A stretch of 11,043 nt of DNA from JBDGRJ01 sp042218065 (GCA_042218065.1 JBDGRL010000075.1:1-11043); one strand, 5' to 3'. Counted from the stretch's first letter, positions 1 through 7,616 are shown. Numbers and translations are program-made. Notes: a model not told the origin generated them from the sequence alone.

Positions 1-246
1 TTTGTCTCTGAACTTCAGGGTGAGCCATGGTTTACTGATTCTAATCCTTTGGACACTTCGATAGAGAGACAACGGGAGACTATGAATCCGGAGAGACTAA
101 GAGATAATATTAATTATGCCAAAAGAGTGGGGGCTTCGAGGGTTTACTTCTGGGGAGTGGAATGGTGGTACTATATGAAAGAGGAAAGGGGTGAGCCGGT
201 TTATTGGAATATTATTAAAAAGGAAATTGATCAATCTAAAAAATAA
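1..246 (+). CDS. C-terminal end of a glycoside-hydrolase-like protein (5' partial)
   Basis: The reading frame is open from the first base to a TAA at 244-246, giving the last 81 residues of a protein that starts upstream. Near its start it has ELQGEPW, followed about 45 residues later by VYFWGVEWWYY. A strand-end Glu with Trp, then a hydrophobic strand ending in aromatic residues, fits the last two strands of a (beta/alpha)8 barrel of the clan-A glycoside hydrolase type. There the late Glu would be the nucleophile and the final-strand Trp would line the sugar site. This is a family-level guess from motif shape; substrate and enzyme class cannot be told. A TTG inside the frame at 49 is not a plausible start, because the conserved-looking ELQGEPW lies before it. 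The gene converges on the minus-strand tRNA/microprotein unit. Confidence 0.5.
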   Translation, partial: FVSELQGEPWFTDSNPLDTSIERQRETMNPERLRDNINYAKRVGASRVYFWGVEWWYYMKEERGEPVYWNIIKKEIDQSKK

Positions 247-286
247 AAAAACCTCCTGAGTGCTGAGCAAAAAACACTGCAAGGGG
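241..286 (-). terminator. Rho-independent terminator of the tRNA-Val/microprotein unit
   Basis: Read on the minus strand, 286-275 pairs with 262-252 as an imperfect stem (one mismatch, one bulged C, one G-U) whose inner part is AGTG/CACT. The loop is about 12 nt. The stem is followed directly by seven T, an A, then more T. The T-tract lies only on the minus-strand side, so it ends transcription coming from the tRNA, not the plus-strand gene whose stop codon it overlaps. Confidence 0.6.
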
Positions 287-306
287 ATTTAGTAGTTAAA
301 AATGAG

Positions 307-432
307 TTATCTGTTTTCTTTCCATTCTTCCATATCCGGTTTTCCAGCTCGCAGCCACTGCTGATAATGCCGTTTACACAACCCTCTTGCTTCATGAGGA
401 TCATCACAGCCTTCCAACTCGCATTTACTCAT
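307..432 (-). CDS. 41-residue zinc-finger-like microprotein
   Basis: A short ORF starting at the ATG at 432-430, with a perfect AAAGGAGG five bases upstream. The protein begins MSKCELEGCDDPHEARGLCK and continues RHYQQW, giving a C-x4-C-x9-C-x2-H pattern (C4, C9, C19, H22). That is the spacing of a small treble-clef or zinc-ribbon-like metal site. The GLCKRHYQQW stretch resembles short zinc-binding segments seen in phage and bacterial HNH-associated or DNA-binding proteins, but there is no HNH motif here and the protein stops at 41 residues. It lies about 110 bp downstream of tRNA-Val on the same strand and is probably read through from the tRNA promoter. A longer upstream start would run through the tRNA and is rejected. 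Its function is unknown; nucleic-acid or protein binding is inference. Confidence 0.72.
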   Translation of the reverse strand: MSKCELEGCDDPHEARGLCKRHYQQWLRAGKPDMEEWKENR

Positions 433-437
433 TTTTT

Positions 438-445
438 CCTCCTTT
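438..445 (-). promoter_or_regulatory. Strong ribosome binding site for the 41-residue microprotein
   Basis: AAAGGAGG on the minus strand, five bases before the ATG at 432. It fixes the start of this small gene and stands out in a window where nearly all other genes lack a Shine-Dalgarno. Confidence 0.8.
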
Positions 446-542
446 GGTTGGTTTTGTTGAGAGAACGCTACACGAAACTTAGCAAAATTTGAATAAAAAA
501 TCAAGTAAAATCGATCAATTAGCGTGAAGAGAGATTGAATTG

Positions 543-617
543 TGCGTGCCGTAGGATTCGAACCTACGACCCCCTCGGTGTAAACGAGGTGCTCTAACCA
601 GGCTGAGCTAGGCACGC
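543..617 (-). tRNA. tRNA-Val, anticodon UAC
   Basis: A 75-nt cloverleaf. The acceptor GCGTGCC pairs with GGCACGC; the D arm is GCTC/GAGC around AGCCTGGTTA; the anticodon stem CCTCG/CGAGG encloses loop TTTACAC with anticodon TAC (Val, GUA codons and wobble); the variable loop is 5 nt; the T arm is GTAGG-TTCGAAT-CCTAC; the discriminator is A. The three genomic bases after the discriminator read CAA, so CCA is not encoded and must be added after transcription, consistent with the CCA-adding enzyme gene at 6061-7605. Confidence 0.97.
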
Positions 618-632
618 ATATCGACGATTTAA

Positions 633-661
633 ATTATATAGATTAATCTCTTTTTTGTCAA
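633..661 (-). promoter_or_regulatory. Consensus sigma-70 type promoter for tRNA-Val
   Basis: On the minus strand, TTGACA at 661-656 and TATAAT at 638-633 are separated by exactly 17 bp. Both hexamers are perfect consensus. Transcription would start near 626, nine or so bases before the tRNA 5' end at 617. Confidence 0.9.
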
Positions 662-690
662 TCAGCTGAGCTGAATTTTAGCATTAATTA

Positions 691-699
691 TGTTATACT
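691..699 (+). promoter_or_regulatory. Extended -10 promoter for the permease operon
   Basis: TGTTATACT carries an extended -10 (TGn plus TATACT at 694-699). The -35 position holds only CTGAAT (671-676, 17-bp spacer, three of six consensus). Predicted initiation is about 706, three bases before the ATG at 709, so the transcript would be essentially leaderless. The promoter diverges from the tRNA promoter at 633-661. Confidence 0.6.
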
Positions 700-708
700 G
701 ACCCTACT

Positions 709-1920
709 ATGAAGATAGATCTCAGCAACTTTCGTACTCGGGTAGTAAACAAAATTAAAGAAATAACACCTGAGATTGGTTTTTTGCGTCAGAATATTTC
801 ACTGTTTGAAGCGGTTGCCTTGATTTCTAGCGGAACTATCGGTGCCGGTGTTTTGGGTATACCTTATGCAGTTGCAAAGGTAGGCTTACCTCTAGGCTTA
901 ATTTATGTCATCTCAATTGGTTTATTGGTTACCGGTCTTCATTTATTGGTTGGTGATGTGATACTAAGGACCAAAAAAGAGGTTCAGTTAGTAGGGTTGG
1001 CAAAAGAATATTTAGGTAAGAAGGCTGGTATGTTTATGGGGGCTTTGTTGTATACGATGCTTATCGGAACATTGGTAGTGTATATTATCGGAGAAGGGGA
1101 AACACTTGCCGCACTTATAGGGGGTTCTAGTCTTGTTTGGAGTATCGTATTTTTCTTTGTAGCTACTACTGTAATATATTTTGGATTAAACACCCTAAAA
1201 ACAGTCGAGCTTATACTTACGGGTGCAATTTTGTCAGTGATTTTGTTGATAGCAGGTTTAGCAGCCCCTCATGTCAACCCTGTAAATATAAAATTCATCA
1301 ATCTTGCAAACTTATTTTTTCCTTATGGGGTTTTATTATTTGCTTTTCATGGAGTGACTTTTATTCCTGAAGCTCAAAAGCTGCTCAAGAGAGAGCAGAA
1401 GAAATTCAAGCAGGCAATTATAATATCTGGTTTGCTGACAGTTGTAGCTTATACCTTATTTGCTTTGGCGGTAGTAGGGGTTACCGGTGCGGGAACAACC
1501 CAAGTAGCCACTATAGGGCTAGGTAAAGTAGTAGGTGAACACATGTTGGTAATAGGAAATGTTTTTGCGGCTATGACTATGGCCACTAGTTTTATGGTAG
1601 TTGGGCTCACTGTAAAAGATTCTTTGAGAATGGATTATAATGTTCCTAATTTTTTGGGAACAGCTTTTGCTTGCGGTGTACCTTTGTTAATATTTTTAAT
1701 AGGTCTGAGAGATTTTGTGACAGTTATTGATATGGTAGGCGGAGTGGTAATTAGCTTGGAGATGGTAATTTTGGTTTTTATTTATTGGAAAGCAACTCAA
1801 GAAGGCAAAGCTTGTCCAGTCAAATATCAATTACATCATTCACTTTGGGTTGTGATAGGTGCTTTGATAGTTTTTACTCTAGGATCAATTTATAGTATTT
1901 GGAACTTATTTTATGGATAA
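709..1920 (+). CDS. Aromatic/neutral amino-acid permease (Trp/Tyr permease-like), copy 1
   Basis: A 403-residue integral membrane protein with about eleven hydrophobic segments after a ~30-residue, positively charged N-terminus. The first membrane segment carries TIGAGVLGIPYA (about residues 43-54), the glycine-rich unwound helix typical of the aromatic amino-acid permease / amino-acid transporter superfamily, where the substrate and coupling ion bind. A second hallmark is PYGVLLFAFHG near residue 205, followed by an IPEAQ segment. It probably imports an amino acid in exchange for ion gradient energy; the substrate cannot be assigned. No Shine-Dalgarno precedes the ATG, and the predicted transcription start lies about three bases upstream. 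Its last 8 bp overlap the start of a close paralog, indicating translational coupling and a tandem duplication. Confidence 0.88.
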   Translation: MKIDLSNFRTRVVNKIKEITPEIGFLRQNISLFEAVALISSGTIGAGVLGIPYAVAKVGLPLGLIYVISIGLLVTGLHLLVGDVILRTKKEVQLVGLAKEYLGKKAGMFMGALLYTMLIGTLVVYIIGEGETLAALIGGSSLVWSIVFFFVATTVIYFGLNTLKTVELILTGAILSVILLIAGLAAPHVNPVNIKFINLANLFFPYGVLLFAFHGVTFIPEAQKLLKREQKKFKQAIIISGLLTVVAYTLFALAVVGVTGAGTTQVATIGLGKVVGEHMLVIGNVFAAMTMATSFMVVGLTVKDSLRMDYNVPNFLGTAFACGVPLLIFLIGLRDFVTVIDMVGGVVISLEMVILVFIYWKATQEGKACPVKYQLHHSLWVVIGALIVFTLGSIYSIWNLFYG

Positions 1921-3085
1921 ACAAAAAGGAGAGCTTACAAGTTACTTAGGTATATTCAGAAAAAAGATAAGTCTTTTTGAGGCTGTAGCCCTAATTTCGA
2001 GTGCTACTATAGGTGCTGGTATTTTGGGTATCCCTTTTGCAATATCGAAGGTAGGGATCCCTATAGGTATCGCTTATATAGTTGCTATTGGTTTATTTAT
2101 GGTAGGTATAAATCAACTCGTAGGAGAGATTATCTTAAGAACAAAAGGAGATCATCAGTTGGTGGGTTTAGCAAAGAGATATCTAGGTACTACTGGGGGA
2201 ATTCTGATGGGGGTCTTCACTTATTCTATCTTATTTGGGGCATTAGTTGTTTATATTATTGGCGTGGGCGAATCTTTGAGGGCAGTGCTTGGAGGTTCAA
2301 AATTTGCATGGAGTCTCGGTTTTTTTGCTATAGGTATCACAGTTATTTATATTGGCCTTAGAACTTTAAAGAAAGTGGAGATTTTACTTAGTTTAGGTAT
2401 TTTAACTGTGGTAGTAGTAATTGCCGCTTTCAGTATGCCGAATATTGATGTAAGCCACCTTACTTATCATAATTTTTCTGACTTGCTTTTGCCTTATGGT
2501 GTGTTATTGTTTGCTTTTCACGGTACTACTTCTGTGCCTGAAGCTCAGAGATTACTAAAAGACAAAGACCACAAGTTCAAACACGCTATAATTTATTCGG
2601 GTTTAGCTTCGATTATAGTTTATTTAATTTTTTCTCTGGTTGTAGTCGGGGTTACTGGAGCTGAAACAACAGAGATAGCGACTATAGGGTTAGGTGAGGC
2701 TATTGGTCCTATAGCAACTGTGTTGGGTAATTTATTTGCAGTTTTAGCTATGGGTACTAGTTTTTTGATTATCGGCTTATCGCTTAAAGACTCTTTAAGT
2801 TGGGATTTTGATTTCACAGAAAAAACATCTACCTTTTTAGTTGGTTTAGTGCCATTATCTATATTTTTGTTGGGGTTAAGGGAGTTTATAACTGCCATAG
2901 ATATGGTGGGTGGTATTTTTATGAGTTTGGAGATGGCTTTGTTGGTGATAATTTACTGGCGTGCAAAACAAGACGGGACTTTAGAGCCTGGAAGATATAA
3001 TTTACATCATACTATTTTATTCTGTGCTGTCGCTTTGGTTGCATTTGCTATCGGTACCGTGTATAGTTTAATGAAGATATTGTAA
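1913..3085 (+). CDS. Aromatic/neutral amino-acid permease (Trp/Tyr permease-like), copy 2
   Basis: A 390-residue membrane protein, clearly paralogous to its upstream neighbour. Shared landmarks in the same order include SLFEAVALISS, the TIGAGILGIPFA first-helix motif, LPYGVLLFAFHG, VVGVTGAETTEIATIGLG and the C-terminal AIDMVGG segment. The N-terminus is shorter than in copy 1. It has about eleven membrane segments. The most visible differences lie in the loop around residue 180 and in the region before the SLSWDFDF segment, which may mean a different substrate range. The ATG overlaps the stop of copy 1 within ATGGATAA, and no Shine-Dalgarno is present, so translation is probably coupled. metK starts 10 bp downstream. 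The family assignment is firm; the substrate is not. Methionine feeding the next gene is possible but only a neighbourhood guess. Confidence 0.88.
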   Translation: MDKQKGELTSYLGIFRKKISLFEAVALISSATIGAGILGIPFAISKVGIPIGIAYIVAIGLFMVGINQLVGEIILRTKGDHQLVGLAKRYLGTTGGILMGVFTYSILFGALVVYIIGVGESLRAVLGGSKFAWSLGFFAIGITVIYIGLRTLKKVEILLSLGILTVVVVIAAFSMPNIDVSHLTYHNFSDLLLPYGVLLFAFHGTTSVPEAQRLLKDKDHKFKHAIIYSGLASIIVYLIFSLVVVGVTGAETTEIATIGLGEAIGPIATVLGNLFAVLAMGTSFLIIGLSLKDSLSWDFDFTEKTSTFLVGLVPLSIFLLGLREFITAIDMVGGIFMSLEMALLVIIYWRAKQDGTLEPGRYNLHHTILFCAVALVAFAIGTVYSLMKIL

Positions 3086-3095
3086 ACAAAATTAT

Positions 3096-4244
3096 ATGAG
3101 CTATTTTTTTACTTCTGAATCTGTTACTGAAGGTCATCCGGATAAAATTTGTGATCAAATCAGTGATTGTGTATTAGATGAGATTTTAGCTGATGACCCA
3201 GATGGTTCTTGTTGTTGTGAGGTTTTTACCACTACAGGACTTGTTGTAGTTGGGGGTGAAATTACGACAGAAACTTATGTGGATATTCAAGAAATAGTGA
3301 GAGATAAATTAAGGGAGATAGGTTATACTGATGCTGATTACGGAATAGATGCTAATAGCTGTGGAGTATTAAATGCTATAGATGAGCAAAGTAGTGATAT
3401 AGCACAAGGGGAGAAAGATACAGCAGGTGAACATGAAGCTCAGGGGGCAGGAGATCAGGGTATAATGTTTGGTTATGCTTGTAGTGAAACGGATGAGCTA
3501 ATGCCTTTGCCGATAACTTTAGCTCATAAGCTTACAAAACAGCTTGCAGAAGTGAGAAAAGATGGCTTACTTAGTTACCTTCGGCCCGATGGTAAAAGTC
3601 AGGTTACCATTGAATATAAACGAGGCGAACCAAAAAGAGCTGATGGCATAGTAATTGCAGCTCAACATGACCCTTCAGTTTCATTAGAGATTTTAAGAAA
3701 TGAGATACGGAAGTCCGTGATTGAGCCTGTATGCGGCAAGTATATTGACGAAGACACAAAGTTTTATATCAACGAAACTGGTAAATTTGTAAAAGGAGGC
3801 CCAGAAGCTGACACTGGGCTTACAGGTAGAAAAATTATAGTAGATACGTACGGTGGTAAAGGTAGACATGGTGGAGGCGCTATGTCAGGCAAAGTACCAA
3901 ATAAGCAAGACAGGTCAGGTGCTTATATGGCAAGATATATTGCAAAAAATATTGTTGCTGCTGGGTTGGCAGATGAATGCGAGGTCCAGTTATCTTATGC
4001 TATTGGTTATCCAGAACCGGTGAGTGTTTTAGTTGAAACCTTTGATACTGAAAATTGTGATGTAGATAAAATTGAAAATGCGGTTAGAGCAGTTTTCGAC
4101 CTAACTCCATCTGGTATAAATGCTCAACTGAACCTGAAACAACCGATTTTTGAGGATACCGCTGCTTATGGACACTTTGGAAGGAGTGAGTTCCCCTGGG
4201 AAAAAACCGACAAGGTTGCTGCTTTGAAAGATAATATAGAGTAA
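3096..4244 (+). CDS. metK: S-adenosylmethionine synthetase
   Basis: Makes S-adenosylmethionine from methionine and ATP, releasing phosphate and diphosphate; cytosolic tetramer in characterised members. The 382 residues match the usual length. Visible motifs are TEGHPDKICDQISD (His14, Asp16, Lys17 for catalysis and ATP), Glu42 of the metal/potassium site, GAGDQGIMFGYA (signature 1), and the phosphate loop GGGAMSGKVPNKQDRS at 259-274 with Lys266, Lys270 and Asp272. The phosphate loop is unusual: the family pattern is GGGAFSGKD, so Phe is replaced by Met263 and the usual acidic residue after the Lys by Val267. The residues equivalent to E. coli Lys265, Lys269 and Asp271 are kept, so I expect an active enzyme. 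Three consecutive cysteines (39-41) precede Glu42. There is no Shine-Dalgarno; it is transcribed with the permeases and uppP. Confidence 0.97.
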   Translation: MSYFFTSESVTEGHPDKICDQISDCVLDEILADDPDGSCCCEVFTTTGLVVVGGEITTETYVDIQEIVRDKLREIGYTDADYGIDANSCGVLNAIDEQSSDIAQGEKDTAGEHEAQGAGDQGIMFGYACSETDELMPLPITLAHKLTKQLAEVRKDGLLSYLRPDGKSQVTIEYKRGEPKRADGIVIAAQHDPSVSLEILRNEIRKSVIEPVCGKYIDEDTKFYINETGKFVKGGPEADTGLTGRKIIVDTYGGKGRHGGGAMSGKVPNKQDRSGAYMARYIAKNIVAAGLADECEVQLSYAIGYPEPVSVLVETFDTENCDVDKIENAVRAVFDLTPSGINAQLNLKQPIFEDTAAYGHFGRSEFPWEKTDKVAALKDNIE

Positions 4245-4248
4245 TCAT

Positions 4249-5082
4249 ATGAACCCAATTCACGCTGTATTATTAGGTATAATTCAAGGAATTGCAGAAT
4301 TTTTACCTATTTCTTCTTCTGGTCATTTGATATTTATACCAGAGCTTTTAGGGTGGCAAGATCAAGGGTTAGCTTTTGATGTAGTTGTTCATCTAGGTAC
4401 TCTCGCAGCTGTCATAGTTTTTTTCTGGAGAAAATTATGGAATATTATTAGAAGCTTTTTTGTCGCAGTCTTAGAAGGGGTAGGCGGTGAAACGGCTTCC
4501 GGGCAAATGAATAGAAAGTTAGGTTGGATGCTTCTGATTTCTATAATTCCAGCGGGAATAGTAGGCTTCTTCTTTGAGGATATCATTGAGGAGGCGCTTA
4601 GGTCACCTTTTGTTGTAGCTGTAAGTTTAATAGTTTGGGGTGTTTTTCTGGGTATATCTGACAGGTACAATAAATCTCTAGAAGCTAAAGATAAAGATAG
4701 TCTTACCGAAATGAACTGGAAGCAAGTGATAATGATAAGCATAGCTCAGGCTATAGCATTGGTTCCGGGTACTAGTCGTTCCGGTATTACGATGACTGCA
4801 GGTTTATTTTCTAAATTGGAAAAAGATACTGCAGCAGAGTTCTCTTTCCTTATGAGTGTGCCTGTCATTGCTCTTGCCGGCATGTTAGAAGTTTGGGAGC
4901 TATATCAAGCTGGGCTAGAATATCTTACTTTATCTACTTTATTTGTAGGCTTTATTATTTCAGCTGTAAGTGGTTTTTTTGCAATTTGGCTTTTGATGAA
5001 GATTATAAAGAAATGGAATTATCTTCCTTTTGTTTTTTATAGAATCATAGTAGGTATTCTAATCTTAATCTTTATTGTATGA
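4249..5082 (+). CDS. uppP: Undecaprenyl-diphosphatase (UppP/BacA family)
   Basis: Membrane enzyme that dephosphorylates undecaprenyl diphosphate, recycling the lipid carrier used for peptidoglycan and other envelope polymers. The 277 residues match the family. The first signature is QGIAEFLPISSSGHL, with Gln13, Glu17, Ser22-24 and His26 forming the active-site region. The second, PGTSRSGIT at 173-181, includes the catalytic Arg177. Around these are about eight hydrophobic segments, including a C-terminal one rich in Ile/Leu that ends the protein. The gene starts 4 bp after metK and its TGA lies inside the ATGA that starts gpsA. Termination at TGA at the normal family length shows that TGA is read as stop in this organism. 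It often confers some bacitracin tolerance in other bacteria (family knowledge only). Confidence 0.96.
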   Translation: MNPIHAVLLGIIQGIAEFLPISSSGHLIFIPELLGWQDQGLAFDVVVHLGTLAAVIVFFWRKLWNIIRSFFVAVLEGVGGETASGQMNRKLGWMLLISIIPAGIVGFFFEDIIEEALRSPFVVAVSLIVWGVFLGISDRYNKSLEAKDKDSLTEMNWKQVIMISIAQAIALVPGTSRSGITMTAGLFSKLEKDTAAEFSFLMSVPVIALAGMLEVWELYQAGLEYLTLSTLFVGFIISAVSGFFAIWLLMKIIKKWNYLPFVFYRIIVGILILIFIV

Positions 5083-6068
5083 ATATATGTATACTTGGTG
5101 CTGGTAATTTTGGCACCACTATAGCAAATACAATAGCTAAAAATGGATATGAAGTCAGTCTATGGAACTGGGACGGAGACTCAGAACCGATAAAACAAAT
5201 ACAATCTAATCAGGAGAATGAAAAATATCTTCCAGGCATTAAGCTTTCAGATAATATCACTGCAACACTTAATATGAAGCAAGCTATTGATGGGGCGGAT
5301 ATGGTTTGTTTTATTGTTGCAAGTTCAGCTATAAAAAATGTAGTAGAGCAGGCTGGACAATACATTACTTCGGAGCAATTGCTAGTAAATTTCACTAAAG
5401 GTATAGATTCTGAGTCTTTAAAGCTTACTACTGAAACTATCAAAGAGCTGGATAAATCTAACAAAGAAAATATAGCAACTTTAGCTGGTCCAGCAGTAGC
5501 TAATCAACTGTCTAAAGAGCAGTTTACTGCTATGAATATAGCGTCTGAAAATAGCACCACAATAGAGAAGATTAAAGAGGTTTTGCAGAATGATTACTTA
5601 AAGCTAAACGAAACTCGAGATATGGTTGGCGTTCAGGTTGGTTCAGCTTTTAAAAATGTCTATGCTATTGCTTTGGGCATATGTGATGGAATGGATCTGC
5701 CTTTGAATACAAAATCCGCCCTGTTAACTATAGCAATAGAAGAGATAGCAGAGCTTGCAGAAAATATGGGTGGAGAAAAGGAGACTATGTTTGATTTAGC
5801 AGGAATAGGTGACTTGATTGGTACAGCTTTAGCAGATTCAAGTAGAAACCGTAGATTCGGAGAATACTTAGCCCAAGGAAAGACTGTGCCAGAAGCAAAG
5901 CAGACGGTCGGCCAGACTGTAGAAGGCATTGAAGCTGTTAAAGTATTTTGTGAATTAGCTGATAAGTTTGACATTCCTTGTAAATTCGCTAATTTAGTGA
6001 AGGGTTGTATTGAAGCTGGTACTTGTAATTTTGATAAAGAGCACTTATTTAACCTATTCAATGAATAA
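5079..6068 (+). CDS. gpsA: NAD(P)-dependent glycerol-3-phosphate dehydrogenase
   Basis: Reduces dihydroxyacetone phosphate to sn-glycerol 3-phosphate, the backbone for phospholipids. The 329 residues match the usual length. The N-terminal Rossmann fold shows ILGAGNFGTTIA (GxGxxG at 7-12), followed by the NEKYLPG segment at 47-53 that corresponds to the conserved N-x2-YLPG. Then come the NFTKG motif with Lys107, LAGPAVA at 135-141 (family LSGPSFA) and Lys192 in GSAFKNVYAIALG. The C-terminal helical domain has GIGDLIGTALADSSRNRRFG at 242-261. Catalytic lysines and the GDL...SRN block are all present. It overlaps uppP by 4 bp and cca by 8 bp, so translation is probably coupled. Together with uppP and yidC it forms an envelope-oriented group. 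Confidence 0.95.
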   Translation: MNICILGAGNFGTTIANTIAKNGYEVSLWNWDGDSEPIKQIQSNQENEKYLPGIKLSDNITATLNMKQAIDGADMVCFIVASSAIKNVVEQAGQYITSEQLLVNFTKGIDSESLKLTTETIKELDKSNKENIATLAGPAVANQLSKEQFTAMNIASENSTTIEKIKEVLQNDYLKLNETRDMVGVQVGSAFKNVYAIALGICDGMDLPLNTKSALLTIAIEEIAELAENMGGEKETMFDLAGIGDLIGTALADSSRNRRFGEYLAQGKTVPEAKQTVGQTVEGIEAVKVFCELADKFDIPCKFANLVKGCIEAGTCNFDKEHLFNLFNE

Positions 6069-7605
6069 AAAAGAATTATTTAATAAAATTTATCAAGTCT
6101 CGGAAGAGCTGGAAACCCCGGTTTATGTGGTTGGGGGTTATATTCGAGATGAGCTTATGGAACAAGAACACCCTGGATATAAAGAAAGTTTAGTGGTGGA
6201 GGAAAGAAACCCAATAAAGCCGGTTTTAGAACAAGATGTGACAGATGAAGAAACTGCGGAGCCAGAGATAATAAAACCAAAAAGTAAGGAGGATATAGAC
6301 TTTACACTTGAAGGGAGCGGAGTTGAGTTTGCTCAAGAGTTTGATGAAAAGGTAGATATTGGATCTTTAGTTTTATTTGAAGACTTTGATACGGCTCGTT
6401 ATGTAATTGAGGATGATCACGGAGGCTTTGAATTAGAGTTTGCGGGGACGCGTAAGGAGAGCTATCAAGAAAATTCCAGGAAACCAGATGTAGAGTCGGC
6501 TACTCTAGAAGAAGATCTGCATAGGCGAGATTTTACTGTCAATGCAATGGCTAAAGAGATACAAGAGAATAGTTTAGGGGAGTTGATAGATCCATTTGGT
6601 GGCAAAGAGGATTTGGAAGAAAAAAAATTGGCTACCCCACATGATCCCGACAACACCTTTCAAGAAGACCCACTTCGCATGCTTCGTGGAGCGAGATTTG
6701 CTGCTAAGCTGGATTTTGATCTAGAGGACAGGGTTAAAAATGCCATTAAAGATAACAGTGATAGGTTGAGTATTATTTCGAGTGAAAGGATAAGAGATGA
6801 GTTCTTAAAACTTTTGTCTACCCCAAAGCCTTCTATAGGTTTGTGGATATTGTATAATACTGATCTTTTTGACGAGTTTTTACCTGAGATTAAGGATTTC
6901 AGTCGAGAAGAAGAAAGACAGGGCATCAGCCATAAAGACAATCTTGCACATACTTTTGAAGTTGTAGATAACATAGCTAAAAGGACAAATAATGAACTTT
7001 TAGTATTTGCAGCTTTGCTGCATGATATTGGAAAACCAGAAACAAAAGAATTTGATCCTGATAGAGGCTGGACTTTTGATATGCATGAACATGTAGGAAG
7101 AAGAATAGTTTTTGAGATAGGTGATAGGCTCAATATGAGTAAAAACGATACCGAATACGTGGCGGATTTAGTTCGGTGGCACCAACAGCCAGTTCAGCTT
7201 ATTATGGATAGTGATAATATTACTGATAGTGCAGTTAGAAAATTAGTGGTAGAGCTAGAAGAACAACTTGATGACCTATTGAAGCTGGGTCGGAGTGATA
7301 TAACTACTGGAAGCCCAGAGAGGGAACAGAGATATCTTGAGAATTATGATAAACTAGAAGAAAAGATTATAGAGGTAATACATAGAGATAAGCTAAGAAA
7401 ATTCCAATCACCTGTAGATGGGGATGAGATTATGGAGGTGTGTGGATTAAAGCCTGGTCCAACTGTAGGAAAAATCAAAGAAGATATTGAGAACGCCATT
7501 TTAAATGGAGAAATTGTTAATGAATATGAACCAGCAAAGGAATATTTACAAAACATTAAGAGTAAATATCTAGATCAAGCGGAAGACTGGGAGCTTCGTA
7601 ATTAA
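6061..7605 (+). CDS. cca: CCA tRNA nucleotidyltransferase with HD domain
   Basis: Adds or repairs the 3' CCA of tRNAs. It is a class II polymerase-beta-like nucleotidyltransferase. Motifs in the 514-residue form are VVGGYIRDELM (23-33), the catalytic DID pair (Asp78, Asp80), EEDLHRRDFTVNAMA around 150-163, DPFGGKEDL, and EDPLRMLRGARFAA at 202-215. An HD domain follows, with His297, LLHDIGKP (His321-Asp322) and the downstream HEHVG and RWH motifs; in related enzymes this domain gives phosphohydrolase activity. I chose the ATG at 6061, which overlaps the gpsA stop in ATGAATAA. An upstream ATG at 6010 would add 17 residues lying inside gpsA. Oddly, about 48 residues separate Arg29-Asp30 from the DID motif, where about 11 are usual; the extra segment is rich in Glu and Pro. 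The tRNA-Val here lacks an encoded CCA and so depends on this activity. Confidence 0.93.
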   Translation: MNKKELFNKIYQVSEELETPVYVVGGYIRDELMEQEHPGYKESLVVEERNPIKPVLEQDVTDEETAEPEIIKPKSKEDIDFTLEGSGVEFAQEFDEKVDIGSLVLFEDFDTARYVIEDDHGGFELEFAGTRKESYQENSRKPDVESATLEEDLHRRDFTVNAMAKEIQENSLGELIDPFGGKEDLEEKKLATPHDPDNTFQEDPLRMLRGARFAAKLDFDLEDRVKNAIKDNSDRLSIISSERIRDEFLKLLSTPKPSIGLWILYNTDLFDEFLPEIKDFSREEERQGISHKDNLAHTFEVVDNIAKRTNNELLVFAALLHDIGKPETKEFDPDRGWTFDMHEHVGRRIVFEIGDRLNMSKNDTEYVADLVRWHQQPVQLIMDSDNITDSAVRKLVVELEEQLDDLLKLGRSDITTGSPEREQRYLENYDKLEEKIIEVIHRDKLRKFQSPVDGDEIMEVCGLKPGPTVGKIKEDIENAILNGEIVNEYEPAKEYLQNIKSKYLDQAEDWELRN

Positions 7606-7616
7606 TTAAAAATTTT

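Noticed and set aside
97..282. Minus-strand ORF opposite the first partial gene
   Set aside because: It is the shadow of the plus-strand coding frame, has no ribosome binding site, and runs into the terminator hairpin.
307..615. A 102-residue minus-strand reading frame covering the tRNA and the microprotein
   Set aside because: Its first part is translated tRNA-Val sequence. The internal ATG at 432 with a perfect Shine-Dalgarno is the real start.
3085..3095. SAM or methionine riboswitch upstream of metK
   Set aside because: Only 10 bp separate metK from the permease stop codon, with no room for an aptamer. The leader of the whole operon is also almost absent.
5079..5082. TGA recoded as glycine, as in some CPR lineages
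   Set aside because: UppP ends at this TGA at normal length, and the 139-residue gene ends at TGA right in a terminator stem. The standard bacterial code fits.
5660..7133. Long minus-strand ORFs opposite gpsA and cca
   Set aside because: The plus-strand frames carry complete, recognisable enzymes with all motifs; the antisense frames have no motifs or start signals.
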